This document shows, one piece after another, positions 53,873-61,912 of a stretch of DNA of 64,000 nt. A program made the position numbers and the translations under genes. The notes under the pieces are model-generated. The model was not told where the DNA came from. It saw nothing but the letters and a program-made list of their open reading frames with translations, and made no database searches. Source of the stretch: JBMOKT01 sp049323895 (lineage in GTDB: Bacteria > Bacillota > Peptococcia > Peptococcales > BICA1-8); NCBI GenBank assembly GCA_049323895.1, contig JBMOKT010000012.1, positions 1-64,000 of the forward strand, written 5' to 3'. Within the stretch, counting starts at the first letter, position 1, and each line of letters begins with the position of its first letter.

Positions 53873-54165
53873 TGTTTTCCCCCCTTTAAGTCTCCTCTGC
53901 CTCTAATACTGCTTAAATTATGGGTATGTACATGCTCCCCTTTTTCAATATCTTTAGTTGCAACGCCTATTACTTCATTATATTTAATAATTTTTTCACC
54001 CTTTGCCAAATCGCTTAAAGCTATCTTATGCCCAAAAGGAATATTATTTTTAGCTGTTAATCGAATATCCTTTTTAATAACTCCACAAACCTCATTCATA
54101 CTTACATCTTCTATAACAACAGCTACATTATCCTTAGCACCTAACATAATCCCCTTTTGTTCCAT
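53869..54165 (-). CDS. UxaA/SuyA-type small subunit (SAF domain)
   Basis: A 98-residue SAF-domain protein: MLGAKDNVAVVIEDVSMNEV, NNIPFGHKIALSDLAKGEKI and KGEHVHTHNLSSIRG. It corresponds to the N-terminal domain of altronate/galactarate dehydratases (UxaA, GarD), here encoded as a separate chain as in sulfolactate sulfo-lyase SuyAB. Its partner is encoded 23 bases upstream. The pair removes water (or sulfite) from an alpha-hydroxyacid. Confidence 0.86.
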   Translation of the reverse strand: MEQKGIMLGAKDNVAVVIEDVSMNEVCGVIKKDIRLTAKNNIPFGHKIALSDLAKGEKIIKYNEVIGVATKDIEKGEHVHTHNLSSIRGRGDLKGGKQ

Positions 54166-54188
54166 GATTATCCCTTCCCCCTTTATTT

Positions 54189-55301
54189 TTATACAGTCAG
54201 ACCTATACGACTAATGGCAAATTCGCTATGTTTAAGAGCCTCAGACTTGGTAATTTTGCCCGATGCAACCTTAAGCAAAAAGGAGAATAAATGCTCTCCG
54301 GCTTCATCTATATCCATTTGGCCTTTTAAAACTGCTGATATATCAAGATCGATATTTTCAGGCGCCGCACTTACTGTCCGATGATTCCCGGTAACTTTTA
54401 TTACTGGTCCTAAAACATGTCCTACAGGATTTCCTTTTCCTGTTGTAAAAATTGTTATTTGGGCTCCACAGGCAAAAAATCCTGTATTAGACTCTGCTCC
54501 TGCAGGTGAAGAATACATGTGGTATAAACCTTTGCCTGCCGGCGCTTCGCCGTAACTTATAACCCTCTCAACAGGATGAGAACCTGCTTTGGCAATGTTG
54601 CCGAGAGCCTTTTCTTCAACGGTTGTTAATCCTCCCTCAATATTATCAGGCTTAGGTTGATTGCCTCGGATATCTATCCCCAAACTCAGTACGTAATCCT
54701 CCACTTCTTTAACTATTTCCAACAGCCTTCTTCCTACTTCCGGACTGCTGCGACGGGCTAGAATATGCTCTGCCCCCATAATCTCTGCAGTTTCTCCAAA
54801 AATAGCTGTTCCACCAAGGTTTATCAGCTTATCACATACATAACCGGTTGCCGGGTTGGCTACAATACCTGATGTTGCATCAGATGCACCACAATTAACA
54901 GCAATCAATAGTTTATCAATGGGTGCTTTTTCCCTTTTCAACCCCGATGCTTCCACTAACATATCTAAAGCAATTCTGGCTCCCTGTTCAATAGCCTTAA
55001 GAGTACCCTGTCCCATAATAGTTACAATTTCAACTTTCTTATTACTTTTTTCCCTGACCAGTTTATAAATTTTTTGGGCCTCAACGGGTTCCCAGGCAAC
55101 TATTACTGCTCCATACACATTGGGGTTTAGTATGGTTCCAGCCAAGGTTCTGCTTTGCTGCCGGGCATCCGGTCCTATTTGCCCTCTGCCATAAGGGTGT
55201 ATGACGGGATATACCCCATGTACGATTGAAGCAATAGCTTCCACCACTGTATTCCCATATCCCTGTGCCGCAACAATTGCCACATGATTTCTCACTCCCA
55301 C
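54189..55301 (-). CDS. UxaA/SuyB-type large subunit
   Basis: A 370-residue catalytic subunit of the UxaA family: GNTVVEAIASIVHGVYPVIH, IAVNCGASDATSGIVANPAT, GGLTTVEEKALGNIAKAGSH and KGLYHMYSSPAGAESNTGFF. The family includes altronate and galactarate dehydratases and SuyB. The split into two chains, a LarA-like racemase in the operon, and an Ldh2-family dehydrogenase and TTT transporter close by would fit sulfolactate, malate or sugar-acid use. It is the first gene of an eight-gene operon behind a sigma-54 promoter. Confidence 0.87.
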   Translation of the reverse strand: MGVRNHVAIVAAQGYGNTVVEAIASIVHGVYPVIHPYGRGQIGPDARQQSRTLAGTILNPNVYGAVIVAWEPVEAQKIYKLVREKSNKKVEIVTIMGQGTLKAIEQGARIALDMLVEASGLKREKAPIDKLLIAVNCGASDATSGIVANPATGYVCDKLINLGGTAIFGETAEIMGAEHILARRSSPEVGRRLLEIVKEVEDYVLSLGIDIRGNQPKPDNIEGGLTTVEEKALGNIAKAGSHPVERVISYGEAPAGKGLYHMYSSPAGAESNTGFFACGAQITIFTTGKGNPVGHVLGPVIKVTGNHRTVSAAPENIDLDISAVLKGQMDIDEAGEHLFSFLLKVASGKITKSEALKHSEFAISRIGLTV

Positions 55302-55383
55302 GGTACCGTTATCTCTTAAAAAACCATCAAAACTAATAATAAATATCTCCCCTCTCAGTAATTTACAACCTAACTACTTGGAT

Positions 55384-55401
55384 ATGCAAAAATAATGCCA
55401 A
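55384..55401 (-). promoter_or_regulatory. sigma-54 promoter of the 55301-47358 operon
   Basis: The minus strand reads TTGGCATTATTTTTGCAT, the same -24/-12 form as the other three promoters. Transcription would start near 55373, about 70 bases before the UxaA-like gene. Confidence 0.85.
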
Positions 55402-55470
55402 TAGAAAAATTTCTTCCCTTGAACAAAATTTAGATATTTATTAAATTTTGGTATTAACACAATGAAATCT

Positions 55471-55559
55471 CCTAACCTAATAGTTACCTAAATAGAACCA
55501 AGAATTATTAGAAAAAACTTATAAAGTTATACTTATTACCTTGTAAAAGTTATACTTTC
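55471..55559. promoter_or_regulatory. candidate activator sites upstream of the UxaA operon
   Basis: CCTAACCTAAT (55471-55481) and TTACCTAAA (55484-55492) repeat the TTAGGTTA word seen at the other sigma-54 operons. Farther upstream, two small palindromes AAAGT-TAT-ACTT lie at 55524-55535 and 55547-55559, centres 23 bases apart. All are 70-160 bases from the promoter. Confidence 0.5.
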
Positions 55560-55570
55560 TTTAAGACCAA

Positions 55571-55609
55571 AAAAAATGCTTTGGCAGTAACTCTGCCAAA
55601 GCATTTTTT
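55571..55609 (-). terminator. terminator downstream of the DapA-family gene
   Basis: A perfect 17-bp stem, AAAAAATGCTTTGGCAG (55571-55587) and CTGCCAAAGCATTTTTT (55593-55609), loop TAACT, with T-runs on either strand. It ends the long operon that enters from the right. Confidence 0.93.
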
Positions 55610-56498
55610 ATATCAATTCTGCTTTTCTCATTATTTCGTCTAATTTCAACTCTTCCTCTGCAGTTAATGGTAACAATGGTCTTCTTGTTGGTCCCCCTAT
55701 ATATCCTCTTTTTTCCATGACATATTTAAGTCCGGGTATACCATAAGTACCGGTAACTGCATTATTCACAGGAATCATTTTCAATTGCAGTTCTTTTGCT
55801 TCTTCATTTTTCCCGGCATTATATAAATTATAAATTTCAAGGCATTTATCGGGGCAGCAGGTAGCTAAAGCCATCACTCCACCGTTGGCACCAAGAGCTA
55901 AGCCTGGGTATAATACACCTGCTGTTCCAACCAAAACGTTAAAGTCAGATGGAGACATAGAGATAATTTGGGCTAATTGAGTAATATTAGCAGCACTGTC
56001 TTTTATACCAACAATATTAGGGTGTTGGGCTAATTCAGCCACCAAATCTGGTTCAAAGTTGATACCAGTATTTTTGGGGACATTGTAAAGAAGGATAGGA
56101 ATATCTGCTGCATCAGCTACTGCATTAAAATGCGCCTTAAGTACCTTTCTATTCATAGACCCCTTGTAAAAATTCGGGTTCACTATTAAGGCATAATTTG
56201 CACCTAATTTAGCAGATTTATTGGTTAATTCAATTGTATCTCGGGTTGTTTCACAACCTGCTCCAACTATTATTTTTTTCCCTGCTCCTGCATTTTCAAT
56301 ACAAACTTTTACTATTTCTAGTTTTTCTTGTTCATTCAAAAATGCATATTCACCATTAGAGCCGAAAATAACATAACCCGCTAAATCTGTCTCATTCCAT
56401 TTCTCAATATTTTTTTCTAATGCCAAAAAGTTAATGTTCTCCTGTTCATCAAAAGGTGTAGTAATAGGTGGATAAACACCTCTGATATCTATCTTCAT
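55608..56498 (-). CDS. DapA/N-acetylneuraminate lyase family aldolase
   Basis: About 296 residues beginning IDIRGVYPPITTPFDEQENI. The Schiff-base lysine is in NIVGIKDSAANI, the tyrosine in PILLYNVPKNTGINF, and GSNGEYAFLNEQEKLEIV contains the carboxylate-binding loop. The family joins or splits pyruvate with an aldehyde or dehydrates sugar acids. Without lysine genes nearby and in a catabolic operon, a 2-oxoacid lyase is more likely than dihydrodipicolinate synthase. The ATG at 56498 follows GGGGG; an upstream frame extends into the regulator gene and is not used. Confidence 0.88.
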   Translation of the reverse strand: MKIDIRGVYPPITTPFDEQENINFLALEKNIEKWNETDLAGYVIFGSNGEYAFLNEQEKLEIVKVCIENAGAGKKIIVGAGCETTRDTIELTNKSAKLGANYALIVNPNFYKGSMNRKVLKAHFNAVADAADIPILLYNVPKNTGINFEPDLVAELAQHPNIVGIKDSAANITQLAQIISMSPSDFNVLVGTAGVLYPGLALGANGGVMALATCCPDKCLEIYNLYNAGKNEEAKELQLKMIPVNNAVTGTYGIPGLKYVMEKRGYIGGPTRRPLLPLTAEEELKLDEIMRKAELI

Positions 56499-56538
56499 AT
56501 AGGTAACCCCCTTATAATGGTTGCCAATCTCATTTGCT

Positions 56539-57267
56539 TCATCTACCTTCCTGCTGATTATGTTGACTGCTTGAAACAACTGTTTCAATAGCCTCCAAAT
56601 GATTAAGCATAGCTTGTTGTGCTGCGTGAGGGTCCTTGTTTCTAATGGCTTGTAAGATAGCCTTATGACCTTCAACAGAATCTAATTTTCTCCCGGGAAG
56701 CTGAACTGTAACCTTTCTGGCTTCGGTAAGGATATCCCACAAGGACTCCATTATACGGAATAAAACCTTAGAACCGGTACTTTTGGCAAGAATCATGTGG
56801 AATCTAAGATTCGCCTCCGATAAGTTGTCAGAGTTTGCCATACCACTTGCCACTAATTCATCCGAACGGTAAACAGCCTCTTCCATTTTAAGCAGGTCTT
56901 CAGCAGTGGCATTTTCTGCCGCCCAGGCAGCAGCATGGGTTTCCAATAGTTTCCTAACCCTAACAATATCTAATAGGTCGTCTTCCCGCTGAACCAATAT
57001 TGGTGAAATTTGGTTAATAATATAACCTGCATCTAATTGTTCTACATAAATCCCCAGACCTCTTTTTATTTTTAAAAAGCCTAAACCAGAGAGAATTTTT
57101 ACTGCTTCCCTAATGGAAGTCCTGCTTACATTAAACATATCACATAACTCATTTTCCGATGGGAGCTTATCCCCGGGTTTTAATTTACCGGAAAAAATCA
57201 TATCTTTTATTTGACCAACAATTTTGTCAGATAAGCTTATGTGGGTTTCAATGACAGGTTTAAACAT
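56539..57267 (-). CDS. FadR-subfamily GntR regulator
   Basis: A 242-residue repressor or activator. The N-terminal winged helix shows SDKIVGQIKDMIFSGKLKPG, KLPSENELCDMFNVSRTSIR and EAVKILSGLGFLKIKRGLG. The C-terminal FCD domain carries ARVRKLLETHAAAWAAENAT-like helices with conserved histidines that bind a metal and a carboxylate effector. It sits in the operon with tctABC and the DapA-family gene and probably controls them in response to the substrate. Confidence 0.92.
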   Translation of the reverse strand: MFKPVIETHISLSDKIVGQIKDMIFSGKLKPGDKLPSENELCDMFNVSRTSIREAVKILSGLGFLKIKRGLGIYVEQLDAGYIINQISPILVQREDDLLDIVRVRKLLETHAAAWAAENATAEDLLKMEEAVYRSDELVASGMANSDNLSEANLRFHMILAKSTGSKVLFRIMESLWDILTEARKVTVQLPGRKLDSVEGHKAILQAIRNKDPHAAQQAMLNHLEAIETVVSSSQHNQQEGR

Positions 57268-57330
57268 ATCTCACCCTCCGGCACTTTCTCCCCTAATAAT
57301 GCCATAATTAACACAAAGTTCAAGAATCTT

Positions 57331-58845
57331 TTAAGCAGCAATTTTTTTTGTTTTACCTTTTTGCAGCATATTCTTAATCACTGGTATAAATATGGCTCCA
57401 AAAGCAATAATCATGAGAATTGTAGAAATTGGTCTGGCAAAGAAAATGCCAAAACTTCCTTCAGATAAAATAAGCGACTGTCTCATGGATGTTTCTAATA
57501 ATTGACCCAAAACAAGTGCTAGTACCAGTGGCGCTCCGGGATATTTAAGCTTTTTCATGAAATATCCAACAAAGCCAAAACCAATGGTAAGATAAACATC
57601 AAACATGGAATTGTTTAAGCTATAGGCGCCCACCAGGATAAATGCCAAAACAACAGCATTTAGGGTAGCTTTGGGAACCTGTAAAATACGGACGAAAACC
57701 GGTACAAACAGTAGTACCATTAATATTAAAATTACATTACCCACATACATGCTGGCTATTAGACCCCAAACAAAATCAGGGTTTCTCTCGAAAAGCATTG
57801 GTCCTGGTCTTAAACCAAACATCATTAATGCACCCATTAAGATGGCTGTACTGGCTGAACCTGGTACACCAAGAGTTAATAACGGTACAAAGGCACCGAC
57901 AGAGGCTGCATTATTTGCACATTCAGGTGCAGCTACCCCTTCAATTGCCCCTTTGCCAAATTCTTCGGGATTTTTAGATGCCTTTTTGGCCATTCCATAG
58001 GAGATAAATGAGGCAATTGTTGCCCCGGCACCAGGCAACATTCCGATAAAGAAACCAACCGCTGTTCCTCTGGCAATAGTCCATTTGGATCTAGCCCAAT
58101 CCATTGCTGATGGAAACAGTTTTCTCCAACGGAGGTCAGCATTTTTAAGACCATCAATATTCACTTTTTCTTCCGAAGCCAGTATTATTTCAGCAATACC
58201 AAAAACACCCATAGCCACTGGAATAAAATCAATACCGCTGAACAATTCTATCATACCAAAGGTAAAACGAGGCATGCCCGTAACTAAATCTAAGCCAATT
58301 ATTGCTAAGAATAAACCGACTAAAGCACTAATGAAACCTTTGACAGGATTTTCACCCGTCATTCCGGCTAGTGTTGTTAACCCAAGAACCATTAGGGCAA
58401 AATATTCTGGAGGACCAAAACTTAGGGCAGCCTTAGCTAAGGCTGGTGCTAAAAAAGTAAAAGCAATTACGGAAACTGTTCCGCCGATAAAGGAGCTAAA
58501 TGCAGCCATACCCATGGCAGGACCTGCTTTGCCCTGTTGTGCCAAAGGGTAGCCATCCAAAGTAGTCATAACCGCCGCGGAATCCCCAGGAGTATTAATG
58601 AGGATAGAAGTTATAGAACCCCCGTACATAGCACCATAATAGATTCCCGCTAACATAATAATTCCCGAAACAGGGTCTGACCCAAAGGTGATTGGCAGCA
58701 GTACTGCCAAACCGGCAGAAGGTCCCAAACCTGGCAGTGCACCGATAATGGTTCCAGAAACAACTCCTATTAAACAGTAGAGGATATTCATTGGAGTAAT
58801 AGCTACTGTAAATCCGTATAAAAGATTCGTAAGTGTTTCAAACAT
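57331..58845 (-). CDS. tripartite tricarboxylate transporter, large permease 2
   Basis: TctA-family permease, 504 residues and about 12 membrane segments. IGALPGLGPSAGLAVLLPIT, YYGAMYGGSITSILINTPGD, GMLPGAGATIASFISYGMAK and LGVPGSASTAILMGALMMFG are family signatures. It is about as distant from permease 1 as paralogues with different substrates are. It forms a complete transporter with the two genes upstream. Confidence 0.94.
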   Translation of the reverse strand: MFETLTNLLYGFTVAITPMNILYCLIGVVSGTIIGALPGLGPSAGLAVLLPITFGSDPVSGIIMLAGIYYGAMYGGSITSILINTPGDSAAVMTTLDGYPLAQQGKAGPAMGMAAFSSFIGGTVSVIAFTFLAPALAKAALSFGPPEYFALMVLGLTTLAGMTGENPVKGFISALVGLFLAIIGLDLVTGMPRFTFGMIELFSGIDFIPVAMGVFGIAEIILASEEKVNIDGLKNADLRWRKLFPSAMDWARSKWTIARGTAVGFFIGMLPGAGATIASFISYGMAKKASKNPEEFGKGAIEGVAAPECANNAASVGAFVPLLTLGVPGSASTAILMGALMMFGLRPGPMLFERNPDFVWGLIASMYVGNVILILMVLLFVPVFVRILQVPKATLNAVVLAFILVGAYSLNNSMFDVYLTIGFGFVGYFMKKLKYPGAPLVLALVLGQLLETSMRQSLILSEGSFGIFFARPISTILMIIAFGAIFIPVIKNMLQKGKTKKIAA

Positions 58846-58861
58846 TCATATCCCTACCTTT

Positions 58862-59320
58862 CTATAACCCAAAGAAGCCTTTGGGGAATGGAACATCTAA
58901 ACCTATCCGGAATATTAAATAAAGAACCAGAGGCAGAATAACCATCATACCGATGGAAGTAAAAATTTTACGTTCCTCTGCCAAAAAGGTAACTAAAAAG
59001 CCAGCTAATAAGCCCATGGAAATAATCATACCTAAGAAATTTACTAGCAGCCCTGCAATTACTGCACTGCCAATTAAGGTAATCAGCAGCTTAAACCCTT
59101 CTTTTGAAAACACTTCCGTTTCTGTTTTAGAACCGGCTTTAAAAGTTTGGTATAACAATATAACTGAAGTTAAAGCTAAAAGGAGACCAACACAAAAAGG
59201 TACAAATCCCGGACCCGGACCTTCATCTCCCCACCAAAGTTCCAAGGAAACTCCGCTAATGAGGATATAAATAGAAAGGGCTAATAACATTGCACCAGCT
59301 ATCCTATCTGCTTTTTTCAC
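58862..59320 (-). CDS. tripartite tricarboxylate transporter, small subunit 2
   Basis: A 152-residue TctB-family protein with four hydrophobic helices: AGAMLLALSIYILISGVSLE, FVPFCVGLLLALTSVILLYQ, LITLIGSAVIAGLLVNFLGM and GMMVILPLVLYLIFRIGLDV. The ending LDVPFPKGFFGL is a common TctB C-terminus. It starts 81 bases after tctC 2 and precedes tctA 2 by 16 bases. Confidence 0.9.
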   Translation of the reverse strand: MKKADRIAGAMLLALSIYILISGVSLELWWGDEGPGPGFVPFCVGLLLALTSVILLYQTFKAGSKTETEVFSKEGFKLLITLIGSAVIAGLLVNFLGMIISMGLLAGFLVTFLAEERKIFTSIGMMVILPLVLYLIFRIGLDVPFPKGFFGL

Positions 59321-59365
59321 TTACATACCACCCCTTCTCTTAATCAGTGACAAATACTTGTTTTT

Positions 59366-59390
59366 AAGGGGAGAGTCCCCCTCTCCCCTT
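59366..59390 (-). other. intercistronic hairpin after tctC copy 2
   Basis: AAGGGGAGAG (59366-59375) pairs perfectly with CTCTCCCCTT (59381-59390). It lies at the same place, between tctC and tctB, as the hairpin of the other transporter. No T-run follows on the minus strand. Confidence 0.7.
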
Positions 59391-59401
59391 AAATTAAAAT
59401 A

Positions 59402-60421
59402 CTATTTTGCAGCACCAATTTGTTTAAAGATATCTGCATACATATCGCTTAATTCTACTATAGCTTTGCTAAACTCTTCGGAACCCAAGAAACGCGGAGT
59501 GATGGAGTTTTTCTTAATATAATCTTCCTGCCATGCACCACTCTCGTGCAGCTTTCTAAGCACGTCTTCCCAATACTTAACTGCCTCTGCAGGAGCATCT
59601 TTTGGTAAAACAACTCCTCTGAACTGAGCCAAACTTGCGTTTACTCCTTCTTCGATCAAAGTTGGTACATTATCAAAGCCCGGAATTCTTTCCTTACTTG
59701 CTACTACTATTGCTCTTGCCTTGCCGCCTTCAACCTGGTTTAACGCTTCACCAGGGTTAGCCCAAACTAGGTCTACGTGTCCACCTAAAAGGGCTGTCAT
59801 TGCTTGACCACCACTCTCAAAAGGAACATATTTTAATTCTATACCCGCCTTGTCCTGAAGTACGCGATACATAACAGCGTCATCGGAAGTACCACTTGTA
59901 CCACCAACTGCCAGACTCTTAGGCTTAGCTTTTGATTTTTCAATTACTTGTTTTACACTGGTAATTTCAGAATCTTCCCTAACAAATAAAGCTAAAGTAT
60001 CCATTGCCAACCCTGCAACAGGTGTGAAATCCTTATAGGAAACAGGTGAATTTCCTAAAAGAGGCGCTGTGTAGAAACTGGAACTAACTGATGCCATATA
60101 ATATGGATTACCTTTTTTTTCTGCTACATAAGCATAACCAATGGATCCACTGCCGCCTGGCTTGTTAACAACGTTAATAGGCTGGCTTACCCATTTGCTG
60201 TCAGTAATAACTTTTACCATTGATCTAGCCATGATGTCACTACCACCACCGGCACCGAAAGGAACTATGAACTCGATAGCTCTTTCAGGATAAGCAGGTT
60301 TTGGTGGTTCAGCCTTTGGTTGTTCCTTAGGAGTTTCCTTAGGTGCTGATGAGCAGCCTCCTACCAAAGTGACTACTAACATAACCGCCAAAAGTAAAGC
60401 CAATATCTTTCTCATTTTCAT
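59402..60421 (-). CDS. tripartite transporter substrate-binding lipoprotein 2
   Basis: A TctC-family binding protein of about 339 residues. The lipoprotein signal MKMRKILALLLAVMLVVTLV leads to the lipid cysteine in VGGCSS (residue 23), then a KETPKEQPKAEPPKP linker. AIEFIVPFGAGGGSDIMARS and LKYVPFESGGQAMTALLGGH are conserved. I choose the ATG at 60421, five bases after GGAGGTGG, over a GTG in that site. Confidence 0.93.
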   Translation of the reverse strand: MKMRKILALLLAVMLVVTLVGGCSSAPKETPKEQPKAEPPKPAYPERAIEFIVPFGAGGGSDIMARSMVKVITDSKWVSQPINVVNKPGGSGSIGYAYVAEKKGNPYYMASVSSSFYTAPLLGNSPVSYKDFTPVAGLAMDTLALFVREDSEITSVKQVIEKSKAKPKSLAVGGTSGTSDDAVMYRVLQDKAGIELKYVPFESGGQAMTALLGGHVDLVWANPGEALNQVEGGKARAIVVASKERIPGFDNVPTLIEEGVNASLAQFRGVVLPKDAPAEAVKYWEDVLRKLHESGAWQEDYIKKNSITPRFLGSEEFSKAIVELSDMYADIFKQIGAAK

Positions 60422-60503
60422 AAAATCCACCTCCGTTTTTTAATTAACACTTCTTCAAACCCCCGGGGAAAACTTTCTCTTCCTTCCACCTCCTTAAAAC
60501 ATG

Positions 60504-61151
60504 TTAGGCTTTATCTGCTTCTGCTTCTTGAGGTACATATTTTTCCAGAAGTTTTTCTGCTCTATCTGGGTTATAGATACCGCACACACAGGGGTGTGAT
60601 ATCTTAACAGCAGCATCTTTAACGGTCATACGACCTTTCTTTACTTTCTCAATACAATCTTCAACTAATCCGGAGGAAATCAGGCCATGTCCGCACATAG
60701 TTACTAACTCCAATACCTCTTCTGAAGGCAGTTTTTCAACGTTACCCCACACTTCTAAAGAAAGGTTTACGCAATGGGGCTTGATATCCAATTCCCGGGC
60801 AATATCCAATACTTCATCGGTCAATCCGCTAACAGTAACAGACAAGCCCTGGTCTAATTCCACAATTCTTTTCAATACCTCTTTCATCTTTTCCTTAGAA
60901 GAAAAGGCACATCTAACTCTAGGAACATCATTTAATGCATCGCGTATTTCCTGAATGTCAACACCTGATAAAATTGTCCCTGTGTCATACGACCCGATAT
61001 TACTGGGTCCTAAATCAAATACTTCATCTAATACCTTTCTCATCTTATCCTTGGAACCCTCATGGTTAAATCCATAAGCTGAAGTGACCAGTAAAACGTA
61101 ATCATCTTTTAAACTTTCTTCAGTTCCTCTGCGGTGCAGTGAATGTGTCAT
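60504..61151 (-). CDS. MTHSLHR-family protein, copy 2 (unknown)
   Basis: A 215-residue paralogue of the proteins at 36317 and 63070. It begins MTHSLHRRGTEESLKDDYV. KPHCVNLSLEVWGNVEKLPS, ELVTMCGHGLISS and HPCVCGIYNPDRAEKL align with the conserved motifs; the cysteine after NQVR in copies 1 and 3 is absent. Overall identity with them is only about one third, so these motifs are probably the functional core. It follows its ferredoxin-like partner by 12 bases and precedes tctC 2. Confidence 0.85.
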   Translation of the reverse strand: MTHSLHRRGTEESLKDDYVLLVTSAYGFNHEGSKDKMRKVLDEVFDLGPSNIGSYDTGTILSGVDIQEIRDALNDVPRVRCAFSSKEKMKEVLKRIVELDQGLSVTVSGLTDEVLDIARELDIKPHCVNLSLEVWGNVEKLPSEEVLELVTMCGHGLISSGLVEDCIEKVKKGRMTVKDAAVKISHPCVCGIYNPDRAEKLLEKYVPQEAEADKA

Positions 61152-61163
61152 TTAGTTCCCCCC

Positions 61164-61892
61164 CTATTTTGTCACTAAAGGTCTGCCAAGACCTAAGTTA
61201 ACTTTAGAATTTTTACGTACCCTTATTCCCATTTCTTCCAATACAGGAAGGATAGGCAATGAACCATCTTCGCTAAAGCGATATATCATATCCAGGGAAA
61301 AAACAGTGTCTAATTCACTGGCAACTTTTTTGATGACATCCATCACCGGCACTAATTGGGATTCAGGGATACCAAACTCAATAATACAGGAAACCATCTT
61401 TTCATTCATATATTCCGGTTTGATTGTCCCTTTTTCCCTGTCAGCCATTAAATGGGTTAGCGGATTCATCTCTTCAAATTCAATCCCCAGCTTCCCTAGG
61501 GCAGTAGTCATTTTCTGTACTTGTTCCATATTTGTGCCTAAGCAAGGACGACCCATTTCAATAGCAATTCCGATTTGTCCACGGACAACCCTGCCTGTAA
61601 CATCATTTGTTTTTACTTCCTCAGTACCTCTTCCAGGAATTTTAGTTACTGAGTGGGTAGTCATAGGGTCACTAAAGAACTTCCTCGCAGCTCTTGTTCC
61701 CTCATAGAGTCCTGGCTGCTCAAAAAATGCCTTTTTGGGACACCTAACAACTCTAATACGGCTGCAGTTTCCGCATTCAAAACATGCATCTTCATCAATA
61801 CTAGCTTTTTTATCAACTACTGTAATCGCATTGGCAGGGCAATAAGGCACACATATACCACAGCCGCTGCATTTTTCTTGATCAATTCTCAT
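61164..61892 (-). CDS. ferredoxin-like protein with novel C-terminal domain, copy 2
   Basis: A 242-residue protein. Cysteines 8, 11, 14 and 18 form a regular ferredoxin site; 37, 40, 43 and 51 form a second site with an unusually long last spacing (seven residues). The C-terminal domain has FFSDPMTTHSVTKIPGRGT, EEVKTNDVTGR, GIAIEMGRPCLGTN, ELDTVFSLDMIYRF and KVNLGLGRPLVTK, matching copies 1 and 3. It lies between an Ldh2-family gene and MTHSLHR copy 2, in the same operon as transporter 2. Confidence 0.83.
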   Translation of the reverse strand: MRIDQEKCSGCGICVPYCPANAITVVDKKASIDEDACFECGNCSRIRVVRCPKKAFFEQPGLYEGTRAARKFFSDPMTTHSVTKIPGRGTEEVKTNDVTGRVVRGQIGIAIEMGRPCLGTNMEQVQKMTTALGKLGIEFEEMNPLTHLMADREKGTIKPEYMNEKMVSCIIEFGIPESQLVPVMDVIKKVASELDTVFSLDMIYRFSEDGSLPILPVLEEMGIRVRKNSKVNLGLGRPLVTK

Positions 61893-61912
61893 TTATTTAC
61901 CTCCTAGTTAAC

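Noticed and set aside
58085..58552. 155-codon plus-strand open frame
   Set aside because: Antisense to the TctA 2 gene; its length reflects the codon bias of the real gene.
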